From the NCBI GenBank assembly GCA_903772945.1, contig CAICTM010000032.1, positions 1 through 64,000 on the forward strand: a DNA stretch of 64,000 nt. The letters are read 5' to 3'. This document shows positions 32,862 to 42,385 of this stretch, piece after piece. How positions within the stretch are numbered: position 1 is the first letter of the stretch; the number at the start of each line of letters is the position of its first letter. The notes beneath the pieces were generated by a model, which saw only the letters and a program-made list of their open reading frames with translations, was not told the DNA's origin and did no database searches. Origin of the DNA: Seminavis robusta (Eukaryota > Bacillariophyta > Bacillariophyceae > Naviculales > Naviculaceae). A program made the translations under genes and the position numbers.

Positions 32862-32960
32862 GAAGGCAAGAGCTAAACCGTATATTTGAGGGCATGCATC
32901 GATCACCGATGCATGGCAATGTATTGCAGTCTCCCAGCACCAATCAAATAATCGAAAATT
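32862..32960 (+). repeat. 85-bp block shared with 23.4 kb, copy 2
   Basis: Same ordered motifs as at 23364-23450. Here there is also a perfect 9-bp inverted repeat CATGCATCG / CGATGCATG around a short loop. It ends about 93 bp before the oxygenase ATG. Confidence 0.8.
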
Positions 32961-33052
32961 TCTGAGAAACTCCTGTTCAAACTCAAATCCACTGAGAGGC
33001 AGAGACTTGTTGGTTGTTGGTTGTTGGTGGCGGGCCTTTGCCATTGATCATC

Positions 33053-34114
33053 ATGCTCCTATCTACAATTCTGAGAAGACAACAGCAACAAAAACAACAT
33101 CTTCCAACCCTGTGTCAAAGAGGAACTACAGCTCTATTCTTGATGATCCTTTCTTCCCGTGATTCTGCCGCCATGACAACCAACGCTGCCCCCAACGCTA
33201 CCACTTTGACGCCGACTGATTTCTACGTGATTGCTCGTGAGCATGGTAAAGTTCGCAGTGATCTTCCAGTTTGGGCATCGAAGCAGATGGATCCATTCCA
33301 GTTGGGCGAGAACCAACAAAAGATCACTGACAATGGAGAAAGCTGTGTGGCCATGGAACGTCGTAATGTCAAGGGCGTCCCGGGTGCCTTTCAGATTCTC
33401 AATGTCTTTTCCAAGGAGGAGACCCAACGAATGGGTAAGTATACATAGAGGTGAATGTCAGTGGCTGGAAGTCTTACCATTTATCGCCATTCTTGTATAC
33501 CTTACTCTTTCTCTTCGACCTCTCTCTCTTTTAATGAAGTGGACAAATTTGAAGAATTGGGATTCACCGAGGACGCTGCCGTGTCACTCCCGAGATCCGT
33601 CCGTCACAATTCCAATCTCAACTGGATTGCGGATGACAGGACCTTGGAAATCATTTGGGATCGTTGCAAAGACTTCTTTTCTGACGACAATGACGAGGGC
33701 GGAGTCAACAATGATAAGAAACCACTGGGCTTGAATGGCAAGTTTCGAGTTTATCGTTATGAACCCAATGACTTTTTCAAGATCCACACGGATGGTTCCT
33801 GGCCAGGAAGTCGTGTCGTTAATGGCAAGATGGTGGTCAACTCGTTTGTTGATCGATGGAGCATGTACAGCTTCTTGGTCTTTCTCTCGCAAGACTTTGA
33901 AGGCGGCGAGACCGAGTTTCTAGTCAACAAATTCAATCTGGCCTTGCCTGCACGTAACATGCAGGAGGCCGAGACCATCGGCATTCGAACCCCCGTGGGA
34001 GGTGTCTTGTGCTTTCCTCACGGTGAACATCCCCTGCATTGCCTTCATGCCTCTGCCACCATTACCAAGGGAGTCAAGTACATTATTCGTTCCGATGTGC
34101 TCTTTGAACTGTAG
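33053..34114 (+). CDS. 2-oxoglutarate/Fe(II) oxygenase, prolyl-4-hydroxylase type (2 exons)
   Basis: Exons 33053-33434 and 33540-34114 join in frame over a 105-bp GT-AG intron, giving 318 residues. The double-stranded beta-helix carries the iron triad: H-x-D in FKIHTDG and the distal histidine in the region PHGEHPLHCLHA. A basic residue that would bind 2-oxoglutarate follows in KYIIRSDVLF. SFLVFLSQDFEGGETEF between them is typical of prolyl 4-hydroxylases and related oxygenases. The substrate is unknown. The N-terminus from ATG 33053 is basic then hydrophobic (TTALFLMILS) and may be a signal anchor or organelle presequence. An internal ATG at AMTTNAAPN is an alternative start. Confidence 0.88.
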
Positions 34115-34644
34115 TTTATTCTCAATCGTCTTGATACTCTAGCTAGATAGTTCGCGGCATAACCAGGCTAAAGCTGATCGGTTCCAGTGAATCTACATGT
34201 ACTTTATGGTTCATCTGTAGAGCAGGGGCAGAGTTGCTTGGGAGCGGTCAAAGCTCCGGTACAGCAAGTCACAGAAAGCCTCTGGGACTGTACACGTGCT
34301 CGAGAGAGGTGCCCCTCATTGAAACAACTTGGAGCGACTCCCTAACACATGGCAGCTCCGAGGGCAATAAGGAAGCAAGGAACCATGCAGTGAGGCCTGA
34401 ATTCACATCCAATTGAACGTCATACAATGTGCGAAGCAGACCAAACTCGGCTGGAAGTACCGCCCAGTATAGCCATCAGAACTCTGTTTTGATCTCCTAT
34501 TTTGGTGAGGTTGATGATGACCAGGATTGCTTATGATAATGAACTTGATATCTATTTAGGAAATTTGAAAGGTTCGTAACTGTTTTGTTGATTGCATTCC
34601 TTTGCACTTCGAATGACTTCCTTGACTTGTACAGATTTTTCTTC
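34115..34644. other. convergent intergenic region
   Basis: Lies between the 3' ends of the oxygenase gene and the small plastid-type gene on the opposite strand. No coding, RNA or repeat feature seen. Confidence 0.5.
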
Positions 34645-34983
34645 TTACCCACCAAAGAGCATGTTAATGGCAAACCCCATCAGAGCCATAAAGCCCAGTA
34701 GCAAAGCTAGGACTGGGGCAAGAATCACAGCATCATTGTCAATCAGTTTCTTCTGGCTTGGAGGTCGTCGGCTACTACTGGCAGATGGGCGCTTTTCTAA
34801 GGCTTGTGGCTCTTCTGCTTCTTCTTGTTGTGGTTCTGGAAATGGTTCATCATTTTCAGCAATGGAAGCTTGTCGTCGTAAGGGTGACAAAACTTTCGTC
34901 TTGGTTGCCAGTGGCGTCGACGTAAAGGCTCTTGCCGTCTGGAGCAATGCTGCAAGCAGTATCCAAAGGGTTGAAACTCTCAT
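34645..34983 (-). CDS. small plastid-targeted membrane protein, unknown
   Basis: A 112-residue protein. The first 19 residues are a signal peptide (MRVSTLWILLAALLQTARA), followed directly by FTSTPLATKTK. The phenylalanine at the predicted cleavage site plus a Ser/Thr/Lys-rich stretch is the bipartite presequence that sends diatom proteins through the ER into the plastid. The middle is acidic and Pro/Glu-rich. The C-terminus has one membrane span (AVILAPVLALLLGFMALMGFAINML). A longer open frame on the opposite strand has no such signals and is rejected. Function is unknown; I infer a location in the plastid or its envelope. Confidence 0.75.
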   Translation of the reverse strand: MRVSTLWILLAALLQTARAFTSTPLATKTKVLSPLRRQASIAENDEPFPEPQQEEAEEPQALEKRPSASSSRRPPSQKKLIDNDAVILAPVLALLLGFMALMGFAINMLFGG

Positions 34984-35363
34984 CGTTCGTTTCCGATACT
35001 CAAACTCACACCAACGCTTGCTTGGGATAATTGCTATACGAATACACTTCCAATAAGGGAGATGTCAAAGAATACTGTTTCGGTTCAAGAGGTTGTTGTT
35101 GCTTGCATGCCGCGCAGAACATGAGATCTCCATTATGATTTATTTGTGATGCTTCGATCGACCCGGTGCCAAAGAAAAGATAGGGGTTCGCAATGACGGT
35201 TCAGAGGGTTCAGGCTAATGTTTCCTGCTGACGTCAGTCGCATGGCGCAAAAATGCCTCCACCCAACATTCTCACTCTCGTCGTCGTGATGGAAACACAC
35301 ATCCCTGCAAAGACAGGAGGTCAGAGGTGTGAGAGGAAGCATTATAAAAGAAATATTGACACC
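34984..35363. other. divergent promoter region of two plastid-type genes
   Basis: The minus-strand gene at 34983 and the plus-strand gene at 35364 start 380 bp apart, so both promoters lie here. An ATTATAAAAG stretch stands 20 bp before the plus-strand ATG, too close for a normal TATA box unless the 5' UTR is very short. A further in-frame ATG at 35253 is possible but would put a charged sequence before the signal peptide. Confidence 0.45.
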
Positions 35364-36098
35364 ATGGTTGCGGTAGCTCTCTTATTGCTGTTGGTCTGTT
35401 CTTCCAATTCTGTCGAGGGCTTGTCATCTCCATCAGCAGCCTTACAATCCAGAAGGGCGGCTTTGGCATCCGTGGTAGCAGGCACTTTTTCTGCGTCGGT
35501 GGCAGCGAATGCCGTGGAGGACGACCGTCCCAAGTTTCAACGGTATCCCCAGCTTCGCTTCATTGCCGCCCTCGGAGATCCCACTGCGAGCAGTGGCACT
35601 GGCGCCGATCAATGGGGGCTTTGGCGGGATGATCCCGGTCCTCGAGGAGTCTTTCTTCGCAACTACGAAATTCTTTCTCGCAACAACAATCAAGCACCTG
35701 CCGGATGGACGTTTGACACCAATGACTGGTGGCTGGAAGAACACGGATTGATCATGTCGACTCCCGGCCCGCTGCCCCGCAAGAAAATGGACAAGGCGAC
35801 CCAAACTGTGCTGCCACGAAAACGCTACGTCGTCACGGGAGATCGACAAGTCACCACCGTACTGACCGTTTTCGAGGATGGCAAATGGGAACTGCAAAAG
35901 GGAACCCTCTATGATGTCACTCATTTGCCCTGTCGATCGGCGCGATACACATCGTCCAATAATAATAACAATGCCTGCTCCCCGACAGCCGCCAATCAAC
36001 GAGATTTTCCAGTCAAACCAGGAGCCGAAATGCCACCGGTGCCGGGATGCTCCAAACAAGATTATGCCGTCTTGTTTGTCCTTGGGGAGGAAGTATAA
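35364..36098 (+). CDS. thylakoid-lumen-type plastid protein, unknown function
   Basis: A 244-residue protein from the ATG at 35364, which lies in a good context (ACCATGG) and begins a signal peptide (MVAVALLLLLVCSSNSVEG). A plastid transit part follows (LSSPSAALQ), then a twin-arginine signal (SRRAALASVVAGTFSASVAANA) before the mature N-terminus at VEDDRPKF. This three-part presequence suggests delivery to the thylakoid lumen by the Tat route. The mature part has LRFIAALGDPTASSG, DQWGLWRDDPGPRGVFL and WWLEEHGLIM, which look like a conserved plastid family I cannot name. It starts divergently from the plastid-type gene at 34983. Confidence 0.8.
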   Translation: MVAVALLLLLVCSSNSVEGLSSPSAALQSRRAALASVVAGTFSASVAANAVEDDRPKFQRYPQLRFIAALGDPTASSGTGADQWGLWRDDPGPRGVFLRNYEILSRNNNQAPAGWTFDTNDWWLEEHGLIMSTPGPLPRKKMDKATQTVLPRKRYVVTGDRQVTTVLTVFEDGKWELQKGTLYDVTHLPCRSARYTSSNNNNNACSPTAANQRDFPVKPGAEMPPVPGCSKQDYAVLFVLGEEV

Positions 36099-36291
36099 TC
36101 AAAGGCTCCTATCTCTAAAGCTAGCTCGTACGACAACCAACGGGGCTCGTAGCTACCGTAGTAGGGATGCTACGGCAAACTAACTAATGCTTGCTTGGCT
36201 TCGGAGATCAAAACTCTAATGTTGATTAACAAATATCGCTTTATAAAAACACTCTTATGAATACTTATTAACGATTATACAACATTTAAGC

Positions 36292-37425
36292 TCACTTTAT
36301 CGTCCTGATAATGAGGCTGCCGGCATACAAAGCAGCCATAGTAGTAGGACCGGAGCTTGAAAGTAGCCATTCTATTGCCAGACAAGGCACCACCACGGCC
36401 AGCCACATTACCAGAGACAGAAACTGAAGCACGATGTGGAGACTATCCACCCAATGGAATGCCTGCATAGCCATTCCAATCCAATGAGGATACCCCTTGG
36501 CATCATAGGAATGACAAATGGTGTTGGCAGGTCCTGGAAGCCATGTGTTGGTACAGGCCAAGCGAAAGGGTGACAAAGAGTAATGGATAAAATCGTGCTG
36601 AGACAACAGAGGAAGGCCTCCTTTCATGGTGATTTGAGTGTCATCAGTATTTGGGTGCTGCTGTTCTTGCAAGGATACATAGCAAGAAGCCAAAACTCCA
36701 TTCACTACCAAGGTTCCACCAGCTGTCAGTGGAGCATACAAACCCATCTTTTCAATGGTAGTGATGGACTCCACAACCATGCGTTGCTGTTCAGTTACAT
36801 TCATTGATGGAGCCACACCCTGCAAGACATCTCCAACTTGAATAGAACCTGCTCTGATGGGATTCTTGCGGCCTTGGAGATACACAAAATGCTCACTCGA
36901 AATCTCAAGGGGAGACTCATCAGAGCTTGTTGCAATCTTAAGGAACTTGTTGATGGCATGAGGATTCCAGTGACCAAAGGCATACACTGGTTGGAATAAT
37001 GGTCCATTATTATTAGTATTGCCTGTCCATACCCTATTCCCCACCCGCAAATCGGACATGGCAATGGTGGCAATACTGCCCCCCTTGTTTTGAAGCACCT
37101 CCACTGTGGCATCTGCCGAAAAGCACTGCTCTTCCAAAGAACTACTGCTGGAAAGCCCTGGGAGTGGAGGCGAGGGCGTTGGATGTCCGTGGCCATGGCC
37201 TGGCGGAATAGGTAGCTCTCCCTCTCCATCGCAGGAAGTAGCATCGTCCGTCTTGATGTCGTCGGGTCCGCCGGGTCCACCTCCTCCTTGCAAGGCTCGG
37301 GGAAGTAATCCTCGGAGCATGGACCGCCGTAGGCTCAAGTCTCCTCCCTCACTACAATCCGAACTGACATGCCTGGTCCATAGCAGAAGCAGCAGTGAAA
37401 GGGAGCAAAGGGTTTTAGTCATCAT
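36292..37425 (-). CDS. Hint (hedgehog/intein-like) domain membrane protein
   Basis: A 377-residue protein with a signal peptide (TKTLCSLSLLLLLWTRHVSS) and a Gly/Pro/His-rich linker. A Hint domain follows from C101 (CFSADATVEV) through MSDLRVGNRV, VYAFGHWNPH, ISSEHFVYL, IRAGSIQVGDVL and GLYAPLTAGG to VVNGVLASCYVS. These are the blocks of the Hog autoprocessing domain. The catalytic cysteine and the block-B-type His are present, and the usual TxxH is read as SSEH. A conserved extension follows (HDFIHYSLSPFR, CHSYDAKGYPHWIG). The C-terminal 50 residues are hydrophobic membrane segments. Self-cleavage is possible but unproven. No hedge signalling domain precedes it. It is a close paralogue of the plus-strand gene at 47138. 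Confidence 0.9.
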   Translation of the reverse strand: MMTKTLCSLSLLLLLWTRHVSSDCSEGGDLSLRRSMLRGLLPRALQGGGGPGGPDDIKTDDATSCDGEGELPIPPGHGHGHPTPSPPLPGLSSSSSLEEQCFSADATVEVLQNKGGSIATIAMSDLRVGNRVWTGNTNNNGPLFQPVYAFGHWNPHAINKFLKIATSSDESPLEISSEHFVYLQGRKNPIRAGSIQVGDVLQGVAPSMNVTEQQRMVVESITTIEKMGLYAPLTAGGTLVVNGVLASCYVSLQEQQHPNTDDTQITMKGGLPLLSQHDFIHYSLSPFRLACTNTWLPGPANTICHSYDAKGYPHWIGMAMQAFHWVDSLHIVLQFLSLVMWLAVVVPCLAIEWLLSSSGPTTMAALYAGSLIIRTIK

Positions 37426-38089
37426 CCTTCTTCTCTCAGTGTAAGCATAGATTCATCCTCGATGTTGAGGAGTGAGGAGAGACAGTGACAACAGGAAATC
37501 GCTGAAAGCCCTGCTACCTGCTACGGTAGCTAGCTAGATACCGGTGGCTAGTATGCCTTCTCTGCTTCTGCTTTCCTTTCACTGAATTCTTGGGAACAAT
37601 CTTTTTCATTGCCGCGATCAACATCCCCGACAGAAGTCGAGGATGAGGCCATTGACCTCTAAGAGTTTTGCTACTGGATCATTCACAAGACTGAGGAAGG
37701 TTAAATCATAGTTCAATGACGACACGAAGGCCTCAAGAACTCAGTCTAAGTATCTTTCTGCGATCGTCTGACAGAAGCTTCTTCCATTTGCGCGACCTCT
37801 TTTGTTACTGCGCCGCTAGCTAGATCTTGCTAGCTGTGCATCGTTGCTATTAGCTCTAGCTAGCTAGCTAGCTAGTAGTAGAGCTATTAGTACCTCAAAA
37901 TGAGCCAATGCGCTGCACTGGAGCTCAAGCAATTGAATCGAATCGAAAGGTCCCAACGAAATGCAACACCATTTTCAGCTCCATTATCCCACACACTGCA
38001 GTTCTTAGCCTCAACAAACGAAAAAGATCACTGATAATCTACCTACTGTAAACCCCCGTTATATACATGATATCAAAGCAACGGAAGCC
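37426..38089. other. divergent intergenic region
   Basis: This holds the promoters of the minus-strand Hint gene and the plus-strand LRR gene. It is rich in GCTAGCTAGCTAGC runs (37530-37560, 37850-37880). No gene is seen. Confidence 0.5.
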
Positions 38090-40900
38090 ATGGATGGTAG
38101 TGAAGATGGTGCCGCAAAGCCTGCCAGCGTCGCAAACGAGGTTGTCAATATTAATAATATTCCTTCAGGCCAGAATGACAGTCGACCTGGTGCCATCAGT
38201 GTAAGGCGCGGGTCTGATTCCGACTACTACGGCAAAAAGGGCCTTCGACGACAGGGAAGCCGTCAAAACAATGGTGATCATAATGGCGATCGCCAGCCTT
38301 GGAGAGTTCTTTGGAGATCTTCGTCACAAACTTTCATGGGTCTTCGACGTAAAAGCAATAGTGATACCGCTATCGGAAAAGCGCCCGATGATGCGAGCTA
38401 TCCAATGTCTGCTCAAACAAGGAACAGTCTATCCGACAAGCATGGCCTCAGAGGAAACAGACCTAGTTTCATCAACCAAGACAAGAGAAGCCGGTCGGAG
38501 GGCAGTGGTGCCCAACAGGAAATATCCGCCCAAGCAAGAATCGACCTCTCCAGCAAGCACGGTCTGCGAGCAAACAGACCCAGCTACATTAACCAGGAAA
38601 GGAGAAGCCGGTCAGAGGGCAGTGAAGCCCAACAGGAACTGCAAACACAAGCAAGAAACGACCTCTCCAGCAAGCACGGTCTCCGAGGAAACAGACCTAG
38701 TTTCATCAGCAACAGCAGCAGAAACCAGTCAGACGGGAGCCAACAAGAACAGAACGAACCACCAGCACAGGCTGGTAACCTGCCGAAAAAGAACGGTCTT
38801 CGGAGAAACAGTGGTACTCGGCAGCAAATCCCCAAAACGCCAACACCCACAATAACTTGCAATCAGGTACCTTGCAGAAGAACTAGCCGCGCGGATAGCT
38901 CCCTGGCTCTGGACCAGTCTATTTCCGCGGTCGAGCCGGAATCCGGGTTGGCCGTGAATCCAGCAAACCTTAGCACTGGACACTTGGACGAGCTCCCTAT
39001 TTTCCTTCCTAATGCCATGGACAATGCAATGGAAGATGAAGAAATTGTGCTCGACCGTCTAGAGTCAGGAACAAGTTCCTCGGATCAGAGAGATGATGTC
39101 ACTCCTGGTGAACCAGAGCCAGAGCTTAGCATTCCTGCGGACACAAGTCATCTCGCTGTGGCTACCCTCCTGGCCAATGAGGAGGAAGACGGCGATCTTC
39201 AACTGGCCCGACCAATGGCTGCTCGCAAGAAAGACAAGATAAGCTGCGGTTGGAGAATGATGCTGGCTGGAGCTGGATTGTTCTTTGCTGTGGCCCTGAC
39301 AGCCGGGATTGGAGCTGGTGTGGCCCGTAAGAAACGCACTGAAGAAGGGAATGATACGATGGATAGTGCATTTCACGTTGCAACGACACCTCCACAATCC
39401 GAGCATGATGCCTTATTGGCGCTGTTTCCAAATTCGACGCAAGAAGCTATCTTGAAGGATCCATTTTCTCCTCAGGCGCATGCCTTCCATTGGATCCTAG
39501 GCGATCCTTTCTTGCCCAACTACACAGAGCACCGCATTTTGCAACGGACTGCCCTGGCCACTCTGTACTATGCCACAGGGGGGCGTGACAAGTGGCTCAT
39601 GAAGGGAGTGACGGCAGAGACCAACACGTGGTTGAGGTACAATGTGTCAGAGTGTGACTGGCCATTCAAAACCAGTTTTACTCTAGATCAAAAACAATAC
39701 ACAGTAACGAGAGATCAACGGTGCAACAAGGACGGAGAACTGATGCACCTTTGGCTATTCAACAACAATTTGCAAGGCCCGCTGGTGGAGGAAATCTGCT
39801 TGATAAAATCGTTGCAAAGCATTGCTTTGCATTCCAATGAGTACTTGACTGGCAGCATACCATCCTGTATAGGAAGCCTGTCTGACTTGGGGTTTGTGTT
39901 TCTAATGGGCAATGGTTTATCAAACAGCATCCCTTCAGAGATTGGGCTCCTCTCCGATAGCCTCCAATTTCTGAACATTCATTCAAACCACTTATCAGGT
40001 TCACTTCCCAGTGAGCTTGGTCAGCTATCCAAGTTGGCAGTTTTGTGGGCAGATTCCAATCCGCTCACGGGGCCAATCGCGACGGAGATTGGCCGCCTTT
40101 CCAACCTGGTCTCGCTGGCGCTGTTTGACAATGATATCACCGGCCGCATCCCCAGCGAGATCGGAGGAATGGAGAAGCTGAACTACCTTCAGCTGAGAGC
40201 CAAGCTCACTGGGACCCTTCCATCGGAAATTGGCTTACTTCAATCTGCAGTCACAATTATTCTATATGGCAATTCCTTGACAGGGACGCTGCCAACAACG
40301 CTGGGATTGATGAGTTCCCTGTTCTTGCTTGATATTCGGAAGAATCTGCTGTCATCGAGTTTGCCCAGAGAAATTGGACGCTGTTCTAGCTTGGACACGC
40401 TATTTATTGCTGATAACAGTTTGACCAGTCTTCCCACAGAGCTGGGCTTGCTACCGCACCTAAGGAGACTTGATGCGAGCTTTAACAGATTGAGTGGCTC
40501 GATTGCTACAGAGCTCGGAACGGCAACATCACTTGATGGTATTTGGTTGGATGGGAACCAGCTAGGATCCAGGCTGCCGTCAGAATTGGGGCGTCTCACA
40601 AAGCTGGGCAACTTCAGTGCACCAGGCAATAACCTCTCCGGCGCTATCCCCTCAGAGCTAGGATTGCTCACTGATTTGGAGAAGCTTCATTTGCAGTCGA
40701 ACAACCTCAGCGGGGAGCTCCCAGCGCAACTAGACGAGTTGGTGGTGTATTGGAACTTATCTTCATTGGATGTCTCTGATAACCCGCGCCTGAGTGGAAC
40801 GGTTCCATCGGGCTTGTGCGCGCTTGAGATGGAGTCACAATCTTTGAAGTTCAGTTGCGGCATCGACTTGTGTGGGTGCGGATCCTGTGGCTGTGACTGA
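38090..40900 (+). CDS. LRR membrane protein without kinase, intronless
   Basis: A 936-residue single-exon member of the LRR family found at 10.1 and 13.5 kb. The N-terminal 385 residues are cytoplasmic-type and basic, with three 39-residue repeats (about 107-222). A membrane span lies at about 388-410 (MMLAGAGLFFAVALTAGIGAGVA). The cap region contains SPQAHAFHWILGDPFLPNY, TALATLYYATGG and CDWPF. About fourteen plant-type LRRs (LTGTLPSEIGLL, LSGAIPSELGLL) end in the Cys-rich tail CGIDLCGCGSCGCD. There is no kinase domain. The absence of introns, against three and seven or more exons in its relatives, suggests intron loss or origin through a processed copy. Confidence 0.92.
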   Translation: MDGSEDGAAKPASVANEVVNINNIPSGQNDSRPGAISVRRGSDSDYYGKKGLRRQGSRQNNGDHNGDRQPWRVLWRSSSQTFMGLRRKSNSDTAIGKAPDDASYPMSAQTRNSLSDKHGLRGNRPSFINQDKRSRSEGSGAQQEISAQARIDLSSKHGLRANRPSYINQERRSRSEGSEAQQELQTQARNDLSSKHGLRGNRPSFISNSSRNQSDGSQQEQNEPPAQAGNLPKKNGLRRNSGTRQQIPKTPTPTITCNQVPCRRTSRADSSLALDQSISAVEPESGLAVNPANLSTGHLDELPIFLPNAMDNAMEDEEIVLDRLESGTSSSDQRDDVTPGEPEPELSIPADTSHLAVATLLANEEEDGDLQLARPMAARKKDKISCGWRMMLAGAGLFFAVALTAGIGAGVARKKRTEEGNDTMDSAFHVATTPPQSEHDALLALFPNSTQEAILKDPFSPQAHAFHWILGDPFLPNYTEHRILQRTALATLYYATGGRDKWLMKGVTAETNTWLRYNVSECDWPFKTSFTLDQKQYTVTRDQRCNKDGELMHLWLFNNNLQGPLVEEICLIKSLQSIALHSNEYLTGSIPSCIGSLSDLGFVFLMGNGLSNSIPSEIGLLSDSLQFLNIHSNHLSGSLPSELGQLSKLAVLWADSNPLTGPIATEIGRLSNLVSLALFDNDITGRIPSEIGGMEKLNYLQLRAKLTGTLPSEIGLLQSAVTIILYGNSLTGTLPTTLGLMSSLFLLDIRKNLLSSSLPREIGRCSSLDTLFIADNSLTSLPTELGLLPHLRRLDASFNRLSGSIATELGTATSLDGIWLDGNQLGSRLPSELGRLTKLGNFSAPGNNLSGAIPSELGLLTDLEKLHLQSNNLSGELPAQLDELVVYWNLSSLDVSDNPRLSGTVPSGLCALEMESQSLKFSCGIDLCGCGSCGCD
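38408..38755 (+). repeat. three 117-bp in-frame repeats in LRR gene
   Basis: Each unit encodes about 39 residues with the core SKHGLRGNRPSF(I), a basic SRSEGS stretch and AQQE. Units one and two are the most alike; the third drifts after SFIS. Shorter relatives of the GLRR core occur before (KKGLRRQGSR) and after (KKNGLRRNSG). The Ser/Arg-rich units look like phosphorylation or docking sites. Confidence 0.88.
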
Positions 40901-41476
40901 TTGAAACATAGCAGGTTTTTGTTTGCGACAGGACTACATAGACAATAGTTGGTTCAACAAAGGCTTCACGTGAACAGGAAAGAGTCCTCGTGCCAATACT
41001 GTTGCTCTATCCAGCTGCATGACTAGCTAGTTATTTGGCCACGTGTATGCTCAGGTACATGGATGCCCGTGGTGTTCCTCAAAAGCTGCCTCAAAGCAGC
41101 CTTGTCAGGCGGTTATTGTCTTATCCCGCCTTCCTAGCTAGGAAACGCAAGGAGCCGATTACTTTTAGCCATCTTAGTTCCGGTGGATGGGGATATCTCA
41201 TATCAAGTAGGGAGCCAACCCATGCCAAAGCAACTTTTAGAGGCACCCTGTGGCAGGGCTGCATGTGCGCTTGTACTGTACACTTCGTCGTCGTTCCAAG
41301 AGGACCTCTTAGTCGGATAGTGACTCAACCGTAGCCTGCAGTACTGGATGCAGCCGCGTATCAATGACCGGTTTTTCCTTTTGATTCCAAGCACGTCCAA
41401 ATGGTCCTCACGACTGGAAGATACGTGAGGTTCGGTCCTCCCTTCACTGGGTCACAATTTATTTTGATCATTGAAG
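40901..41476. other. intergenic
   Basis: No gene is supported. A 99-codon open frame at 41035 has no motif. Confidence 0.5.
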
Positions 41477-42385
41477 ATGTTGAAAGGGTGCACAGAAGTG
41501 AGAGATGATAGTTTGGTTGCAGCCGCGGCGTTCCCGCTGATGAGACTACCGGCCGCTATGCTCCCGACTTTGCTTGACTATCTACCGCTGGATGAAGTGG
41601 CGTCGTTGATGCTGGTTTGCAAAGCTTTTCAGGAAAGTGGCAAAGTCACCATCCGTCGAAAGCTTAGAAGAGCCGGAGCTGAGGATGTCATAAAGCAGAA
41701 CCTTCGATTGAAACACTGTTTGTCGATGGTCCTAGAGAACTCCAAGCTGATTAGCAGTCAAAATCCAAAAAACTCCGATGATAGGGGGGTGCAAGTCAAG
41801 GTATTCATTCTGGGTTGCCCAAGATGTAGCAAGCTGGAACGAGCCATGAAGCGTCTTTTAGATTGTCCCAACCTGGCCGAACGCTTTGCTCATCGCGCCA
41901 TCTCTGTGGACGGCAGTGTGATTAACTTGGGTGTTGGAATAAGGCAGCTGCCTCTGAGGGTACGTGTCCTTGTGAAGCAATACAGAAAAGAGCTTGAGTT
42001 TCAGAAGGATTCCATACGAAGTGATCTCTTTCCACGCCGCACGTACCTTGCTCTGATGAGATCCCTGGAGAAAGTAATCCAAACGATGAAAGAATACGAG
42101 AAGCACCCGCAGAGGCCCTACACTTGGGTCTTTTACTTGCCAAGGCTTCAAAACCACCCGTTCGAGACAACCATCTACGACAGCTTTGTGGAGCAGACAA
42201 AAGAACCTCTGAGCAAGCGTGGTCTAGTATTGAAGGGGATAGGTCGAGGCAATGATCAGAAAATCGCTGTCTGTCCCAAAGTCCCGTCTTTGGCCTTTAC
42301 CGTGGCAAAGAGCGAGCTAAATGCTATGTTTGAGTTTGCCATGCAGAAGATTGAAGATAACGTTGACCGCGTGAAGGCTCTGTGA
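41477..42385 (+). CDS. F-box-like protein
   Basis: A 302-residue protein from the ATG at 41477. Residues 20-55 fit an F-box (LPAAMLPTLLDYLPLDEVASL, then MLVCKAF), the segment that would bind Skp1 in an SCF ubiquitin ligase. No LRR, WD40 or kelch repeats follow. The rest is mixed alpha/beta with basic helices and includes VKVFILGCPRCSKLERAMKR, which has a CxxC. The frame is intact without introns. The F-box assignment is moderate because the motif is degenerate; the substrate-binding part is unknown. Confidence 0.6.
   Translation: MLKGCTEVRDDSLVAAAAFPLMRLPAAMLPTLLDYLPLDEVASLMLVCKAFQESGKVTIRRKLRRAGAEDVIKQNLRLKHCLSMVLENSKLISSQNPKNSDDRGVQVKVFILGCPRCSKLERAMKRLLDCPNLAERFAHRAISVDGSVINLGVGIRQLPLRVRVLVKQYRKELEFQKDSIRSDLFPRRTYLALMRSLEKVIQTMKEYEKHPQRPYTWVFYLPRLQNHPFETTIYDSFVEQTKEPLSKRGLVLKGIGRGNDQKIAVCPKVPSLAFTVAKSELNAMFEFAMQKIEDNVDRVKAL

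Larger units (their letters stand above)
31655..33052. other. 1.4-kb intergenic region with two repeat families
   Basis: No gene is supported. It holds a direct repeat of about 100 bp (32205-32309 and 32685-32784), AT-rich runs of TTATTATTTATT type, and, close to the oxygenase gene, the second copy of the 85-bp block found also at 23364-23450. Confidence 0.6.

Noticed and set aside
34592-35056. 154-codon plus-strand frame
   Set aside because: Overlaps the minus-strand 112-residue protein, which has a signal peptide, plastid motif and membrane span; the plus frame has nothing similar.
35253-35363. Upstream ATG at 35253 as start of the lumen-type protein
   Set aside because: It would place a charged 37-residue stretch before the signal peptide; the ATG at 35364 has better context and yields a full targeting sequence.
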